Shown here piece by piece: positions 60,435 through 64,000 of a stretch of DNA of 64,000 bases. The notes under the pieces were generated by a model. The model had not been told where the DNA came from. It made no database searches and saw nothing but the letters and a program-made list of their open reading frames with translations. The stretch is from Actinomycetospora straminea (GTDB taxonomy: Bacteria; Actinomycetota; Actinomycetes; Mycobacteriales; Pseudonocardiaceae). The DNA is taken from NCBI RefSeq assembly GCF_028737255.1, contig NZ_JAQZAN010000005.1:62001-126000 (forward strand), written 5' to 3'. Numbering within the stretch: position 1 is the first letter of the stretch; each line of letters starts with the position of its first letter. Made by a program: the position numbers and the translations under genes.

Positions 60435-61223
60435 GTGAAGTCGTTGAGCAGCAAGACTCTGATCGGCGCCAGGGAGGACCTGGACGATCTGCGCAAGGAG
60501 GGCCAGAAGGCCCGCAAGCAGGCCGAGAAGCGTGCGCAGAAGGCCGCCGACCAGGCCCGCAAGGAGCGCGAGAAGGCCCGCAAGCAGGGGCAGAAGAAGC
60601 GCGCCGAGGTGCGCAAGGACGTCCGCCAGGCGGCCGACGAGGCCCGCCAGCGCGTCCTCGACGCCCGCGCGGAGGCCCGCCAGCGCGCCGAGGAGGCCCA
60701 GGCCGAGGCCCGCAAGCGCGCCCAGGAGGCCCGCGAGGAGACCCGCAAGCGCGCGAACAAGGCCGCCAAGGAGGCCCGCAAGCAGGCCAAGGCGTACGCC
60801 AAGGACGCCCGCAAGCGGCTCGAGCAGTCGGCCGTGCCCACCAGCGCCGACGAGCTGCGCGACCTCGGCGAGACCGTGCGCGGCCAGCTCGAGGAGGGGC
60901 TGACCTCGGTGCGCAAGGACCTCGCGGCCCGCATCGAGCCCGAGGAGCCCAAGAAGCGCCGCCGCTGGGGCCTCTGGCTCGTGGTGCTCGCGGTGCTCGG
61001 CGCGGGCATCGCCGTCGTGGCGACCCGGCGCGAGCCGGAGCTGCCGCCCCCGCCGCCGCCCGCGCCGCGTCCCCGCCCGGTGACCACCGAGGCGCCCGTC
61101 GCGCCGGGCCAGGCCAGCAGCCAGGAGGTCCCGACCCGCACGGCCACCGACGCGGTGTCCGGCAGCAGCCCCAACGGCGCGGTCTCCTCCTCCGACAAGC
61201 CCGCCACCGGCGGCAAGGAGTAG
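60435..61223 (+). CDS. Lys/Arg/Ala-rich helical protein with one TM segment
   Basis: A 262-residue protein. Residues 15-135 are a single charged helix with Ala/Lys/Arg/Glu repeats of about 11 residues ([20 protein letters not shown] is typical), suggesting a coiled coil or a DNA-binding, histone-like arm. A TM helix (about 181-200, [20 protein letters not shown]) and a Pro-rich extracytoplasmic tail follow. Start is uncertain: GTG 60435 is given, while TTG 60444 has GAGGTGAAG just before it and may be the true one. No family is recognised. It may tie DNA or cytoplasmic scaffolds to the membrane; this is speculation. Confidence 0.75.
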   Translation: MKSLSSKTLIGAREDLDDLRKEGQKARKQAEKRAQKAADQARKEREKARKQGQKKRAEVRKDVRQAADEARQRVLDARAEARQRAEEAQAEARKRAQEAREETRKRANKAAKEARKQAKAYAKDARKRLEQSAVPTSADELRDLGETVRGQLEEGLTSVRKDLAARIEPEEPKKRRRWGLWLVVLAVLGAGIAVVATRREPELPPPPPPAPRPRPVTTEAPVAPGQASSQEVPTRTATDAVSGSSPNGAVSSSDKPATGGKE

Positions 61224-61251
61224 GTCCGCTCCCGGCCACACCCTCGTCGGC

Positions 61252-61290
61252 ACGGCCCGCCCCCGGTCCCCAGGACCGGGGGCGGGCCGT
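61252..61290. terminator. 18-bp perfect hairpin, bidirectional terminator
   Basis: Positions 61252-61269 pair without mismatch with 61273-61290 around a CCA loop. It lies between two convergent genes (stops at 61223 and 61302). Confidence 0.8.
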
Positions 61291-61301
61291 TCGCGTCCCG
61301 C

Positions 61302-62723
61302 TCACCGTTCGAACACCCGGCGCAGCCGGTCGCCGGCGCCGACGCCCCGGTCGAGCACCGCGTCCTGCGGGCGCCCGCCGACGACCGCCCCGACGTTGGT
61401 CGCGCTGGTGCTGCCCGGCGTCAGGTAGCCGACGTGGCCGTGGGACCCGGCGAGCACCCGCCCGTCGGGCAGCGCGACCTCGCGGGCCGAGAGCCCGGTG
61501 ACGCCGGGCGCGCGGTTGGGGTCCGGCCCGAACCAGCCGGTGTCGGCCACGGGGTCGCCGGGCGCCTCGACCACCCACGCGTGGCCCGGCGGGCGCCCCG
61601 GCGCCGGCCCGACGCCCGGGCTGCCCAGGTACACGACGTCGTCGACCCCGCCCGCGCCGCCCGGGGCGAGCGCCGCCGCCGTGACCACCGAGCCGTAGGA
61701 GTGCCCGACCGCCGTGACGTGCGCGTCCGGCCCGGTGCGCGCGGCGTCCAGCCCGTCGAGGAACGACGCCAGCCGCCGCCCGCCCTCCTCCGCGGGGCCG
61801 CGCCCCAGCACCGACCGGTCGGGGTCGGCCACCTCGTCGACCTGGGGCGCGTCGTAGCCGTACCAGGCGACCGTCGCCGTCCCCGGGCCCGCGCTCGCGG
61901 CGAGGGCGTCGAGCTCCTCGAGGCGCCGCGGGAGCTCGTCGACGCCGGTGGTGAAGCCCGGCGTGAACACGCCGACGTGGGCGGCGGTGTCGACGTCCCC
62001 CTGGGCCACGGCGGCGCGCACGCCCTCGCCGTCCTGCCGGCGCGGGTCGACCTCGAGGTCCAGCAGGGCGCGCCCGGGGCCGTCGACGGCCGCGGCGACC
62101 GCGCTCAGGCGCGCGAGCCGCGCCCGGACCTCGCGCAGCTCCCACGCGGCGGTGACCAGCCCGATCGGGTCGCGGACCCGCGCCAGGCGCTCCCGCGCGG
62201 CGCGCTCGTCGGCGAGCGCCCGCCCCTGCTCGGTGGCGAGCAGGCGGCGGTTGGCGCGGTCGCGGACCGCGGCGGGCAGGCCGTCGAGACCGCCGACCAG
62301 GGCCGGGCGGTCGCGCTCGAGCGCCGCCCGCGCCGCCGGGTCGAGGCCCGCCCACCACCGGGCGACGCCGTCGGGGTCGACGGCGCCGGCCGGGGTGGTC
62401 GGCGGTGCGTGCGGAGCATCCCGACCGGTGGCGTCGCGGCCCGCGGCGTCCAGGGCGAGCGCCAGCGCAGCGTCGACGGCGGCCGGCGGGGTGCCGCCGG
62501 CCAGCGCCAGCGTCGCGACCCCGAGCGCGGCGAGCACCCCGTCGACGTCGGCGAGCAGGTCCTCGTGCCGCCGGCGCAGGGCCGCGCGCGCCTCCTGGGC
62601 CTCGCGGGCCGCGGCGCCGCGCCAGTCCGGCACCGCGCCGGCCAGGACGTCCCCGAGCCGGGCCAGGTCCGCGCGGGCAGCGAGCAGGCGGACCGCCGCG
62701 AGGGCCGGCGTCGCTGGCGTCAC
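61302..62723 (-). CDS. DUF1023 alpha/beta-hydrolase
   Basis: A 473-residue protein. The N-terminal 190 residues are Ala-rich helices; the C-terminal 250 form an alpha/beta-hydrolase of the DUF1023 type with GVFTPGFTTG, WYGYDAPQ and the nucleophile elbow GHSYGSVV. The His is expected in GSHGHVGYL. Its start GTG 62723 overlaps the stop of the upstream WXG-like gene by 4 bases. Genes of this kind often sit next to ESX-type substrates, so the hydrolase may be secreted or envelope-linked; no secretion machinery is in the window. Confidence 0.88.
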   Translation of the reverse strand: MTPATPALAAVRLLAARADLARLGDVLAGAVPDWRGAAAREAQEARAALRRRHEDLLADVDGVLAALGVATLALAGGTPPAAVDAALALALDAAGRDATGRDAPHAPPTTPAGAVDPDGVARWWAGLDPAARAALERDRPALVGGLDGLPAAVRDRANRRLLATEQGRALADERAARERLARVRDPIGLVTAAWELREVRARLARLSAVAAAVDGPGRALLDLEVDPRRQDGEGVRAAVAQGDVDTAAHVGVFTPGFTTGVDELPRRLEELDALAASAGPGTATVAWYGYDAPQVDEVADPDRSVLGRGPAEEGGRRLASFLDGLDAARTGPDAHVTAVGHSYGSVVTAAALAPGGAGGVDDVVYLGSPGVGPAPGRPPGHAWVVEAPGDPVADTGWFGPDPNRAPGVTGLSAREVALPDGRVLAGSHGHVGYLTPGSTSATNVGAVVGGRPQDAVLDRGVGAGDRLRRVFER

Positions 62724-63022
62724 CGCGCCCCGCCCCCGAGCACGCCCGCCGCGTCGTCGTCCCCGGCGAGGTAGGCGGCCGCGGCGAGGTCCAGCGCCGC
62801 CCCGTGCGCGGCGAGGTCGTCGCACCACCGGCCGACCGCCACCTCCCACCGGTCCGCCAGCGCCGCGGCCGCCGGCGCCGCCCGCCCCGCGGGCAGGATC
62901 GCCAGCCCGCGCACCCCCTCCGCCGGCCCGTCCGCCGGCGCCGCCCCGGCCGCGGCCACGCACGCCGCACCCGCGGCCTGCAGCGCCGCGGGTGACACCC
63001 CGAGCCCGTCCTGTTCGTCCAC
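62720..63022 (-). CDS. WXG100-like ESX substrate candidate
   Basis: A 100-residue all-helical protein, typical of type VII targets. It has VSPAALQAAGAA near the start, a tryptophan-bearing turn ADRWEVAVGRWCDDL in the second half, and the C-terminal export signal YLAGD (Y-x-x-x-D) followed by acidic residues. It overlaps the DUF1023 gene by 4 bases (GTGA). The start GTG 63022 is uncertain; GTG 62998 is an alternative. No EccC-type ATPase is near, so it must use a system encoded elsewhere if it is exported. Confidence 0.72.
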   Translation of the reverse strand: MDEQDGLGVSPAALQAAGAACVAAAGAAPADGPAEGVRGLAILPAGRAAPAAAALADRWEVAVGRWCDDLAAHGAALDLAAAAYLAGDDDAAGVLGGGAR

Positions 63023-63115
63023 ACCTCGTTCGACGCCGCGCGCCCGGCGACGGATCCCGGGCCTCGTCGGCCCTGGGGACGCGAACGGCCGATCGGGACG
63101 GCGATACTCCCCCGC

Positions 63116-63664
63116 GTGCCGTCTCCCGCCGAGCTCGAGGCCGCGCGCGACAAGCTGCTCCCCGACGTCCTGCCCGGGCCCGACGACCCCCCGCTGCGCG
63201 TGCTGTTCTGCGGCATCAACCCGGGCCTGCTGTCCGCGCTGACCGGCCACCACTTCGCCCGGCCCGGCAACCGCTTCTGGCCCGCGCTGCACGCGTCGGG
63301 CTTCACGCCGCGGCTCTTCGCCCCGTCCGAGCAGGGCCTCCTCCCGTCGCTGGGCCTCGGCATCACCAACGTCGCCCCCCGCGCCACCGCGCGTGCCGAC
63401 GAGCTCGACGACGCCGAGCTGGTCGCGGGCGGCGAGCGGCTGCGCGGCCTGGTCGCCGAGGTCCGCCCGGCGTGGCTCGCCGTCGTCGGGATCGGGGCCT
63501 ACCGCGTCGCGTTCGGCGACCGTCGTGCCGCCGCCGGCCGCCAGGAGCGCACCCTGGGCGACACCGGGCTCTGGGTGCTGCCGAACCCCAGCGGCCTCAA
63601 CGCCCACCAGACGCCCGCCACCCTGGCGGCGGCGTTCCGCGAACTGCGGGACGCCGCCGGGTAG
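63116..63664 (+). CDS. mug: Mug-type G/U mismatch-specific DNA glycosylase
   Basis: A 182-residue glycosylase that removes uracil or thymine derivatives from G mismatches. The active-site block LRVLFCGINPGLLSALTGHH and the DNA-wedge block NPSGLNAHQTP are both present, with ARPGNRFWPALHASGF between. Length and order match Mug/TDG. The start GTG 63116 lacks a strong ribosome site. It follows the divergent WXG-like gene by about 90 bases. Confidence 0.95.
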   Translation: MPSPAELEAARDKLLPDVLPGPDDPPLRVLFCGINPGLLSALTGHHFARPGNRFWPALHASGFTPRLFAPSEQGLLPSLGLGITNVAPRATARADELDDAELVAGGERLRGLVAEVRPAWLAVVGIGAYRVAFGDRRAAAGRQERTLGDTGLWVLPNPSGLNAHQTPATLAAAFRELRDAAG

Positions 63665-63694
63665 AGAACCGGCGATCGCGGGCACAGGGCCGCC

Positions 63695-64000
63695 ATGAAG
63701 GCTGCGCTCTACCGCCGTACCGGTCCGGCCGCCGAGGTGCTGTCGGTCGAGGACGTCGAGACCCCCGAGCCCGGGCCCGGCCAGGTCCGCGTGCGCATCA
63801 CCGGGTCCGGGGTGAACCCCACCGACTGGAAGACCCGCGCGGGCCTCACCGGCCAGGACCCCGAGGGTTTCCAGATCCCGCACCAGGACGGCGTCGGGGT
63901 GGTCGACGCGGTCGGCGACGGGGTCGACACGTCACTGTCCGGGCAGCGGGTCTGGCTGCAGCTCGCGGCGTTCGGCAACCGCTACGGCACGGCCGCCGAG
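63695..64000 (+). CDS. zinc-type alcohol dehydrogenase / quinone oxidoreductase, partial (5' end)
   Basis: The first 102 residues of an MDR-family protein. MKAALYRRTGPAAEVLSVED, VRVRITGSGVNPTDWKTRAG and IPHQDGVGVVDAVGDGVD are the standard opening of NADPH:quinone reductase-like proteins. The nucleotide-binding half lies outside the window. ATG 63695 is 30 bases after the mug stop, so co-transcription is possible. Confidence 0.9.
   Translation, partial: MKAALYRRTGPAAEVLSVEDVETPEPGPGQVRVRITGSGVNPTDWKTRAGLTGQDPEGFQIPHQDGVGVVDAVGDGVDTSLSGQRVWLQLAAFGNRYGTAAE

Overview
This window comes from a very high-GC actinobacterium, most likely in the Pseudonocardiales (Pseudonocardia or Actinomycetospora type). 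The evidence is the strong G/C bias at third codon positions, frequent GTG starts, and the cell-wall regulatory block fhaA-fhaB-pstP-rodA-pbpA-pknA-pknB followed by trpG/pabA, crgA, a PH-domain protein and ppiA. In mycobacteria this order lies within about 20 kb of oriC, so the right part of the window is probably close to the replication origin. The species assignment is an inference.

Layout. From 1 to 3.6 kb there is a polyhydroxyalkanoate module: a phasin-like protein (cut by the window edge), a small CxC-type protein and the PHA synthase phaC, followed by a methyltransferase. From 3.7 to 14.1 kb lie mostly housekeeping and surface genes: a membrane protein, an FMN-dependent 2-hydroxy-acid dehydrogenase, an F420-type oxidoreductase, a pair of low-complexity membrane or surface proteins, an aldo/keto reductase, an SGNH hydrolase, a TPP-riboswitch-controlled thiamine-precursor permease (cytX type) and a secreted DUF1996 protein. 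From 14.4 to 24.8 kb come an orphan, atypical response regulator, a GT-C-like membrane protein with a PIG-L deacetylase and a tail-anchored TQ-motif protein, a cyclopropane-synthase-type methyltransferase, an SDR and a RecB-like nuclease.

From 25.2 to 31.0 kb is one operon: an IclR regulator and a quaternary-amine-type (OpuB/ProU) ABC importer with two permeases, one CBS-containing ATPase and two tandem paralogous lipoprotein binding proteins. It has a readable promoter and a palindromic operator candidate. Positions 31.0 to 40.7 kb hold an SDR-like protein, an amidohydrolase plus DUF59 pair that looks like the accessory end of a diiron-monooxygenase cluster without the monooxygenase, an AbiEi/DUF559-type gene bracketed by four copies of a two-hairpin repeat, an IclR plus MetE-like pair, an aldo/keto reductase and a GH65 phosphorylase. 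Positions 40.7 to 47.2 kb hold a DUF5753/DUF397 regulatory pair, a non-PASTA Ser/Thr kinase, an MT0933-type antitoxin-like protein, a thioesterase and serS.

A tRNA-Leu(CAG) at 47.3 kb separates serS from the fhaA-to-pknB operon (47.6 to 57.3 kb), in which coding regions overlap by 1 to 4 bases or are a few bases apart. This operon couples peptidoglycan synthesis (RodA/PbpA) to phospho-signalling (PknA/PknB, PstP, FhaA/FhaB). The last 6 kb hold trpG/pabA, crgA, a PH-domain protein overlapping a rhomboid protease tail to tail, ppiA, a coiled-coil membrane protein, an ESX-type substrate with a DUF1023 hydrolase, mug, and the start of a quinone oxidoreductase. No prophage, insertion sequence or CRISPR array was seen. 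The most unusual structure is the repeat-flanked gene at 33.8 to 35.1 kb.
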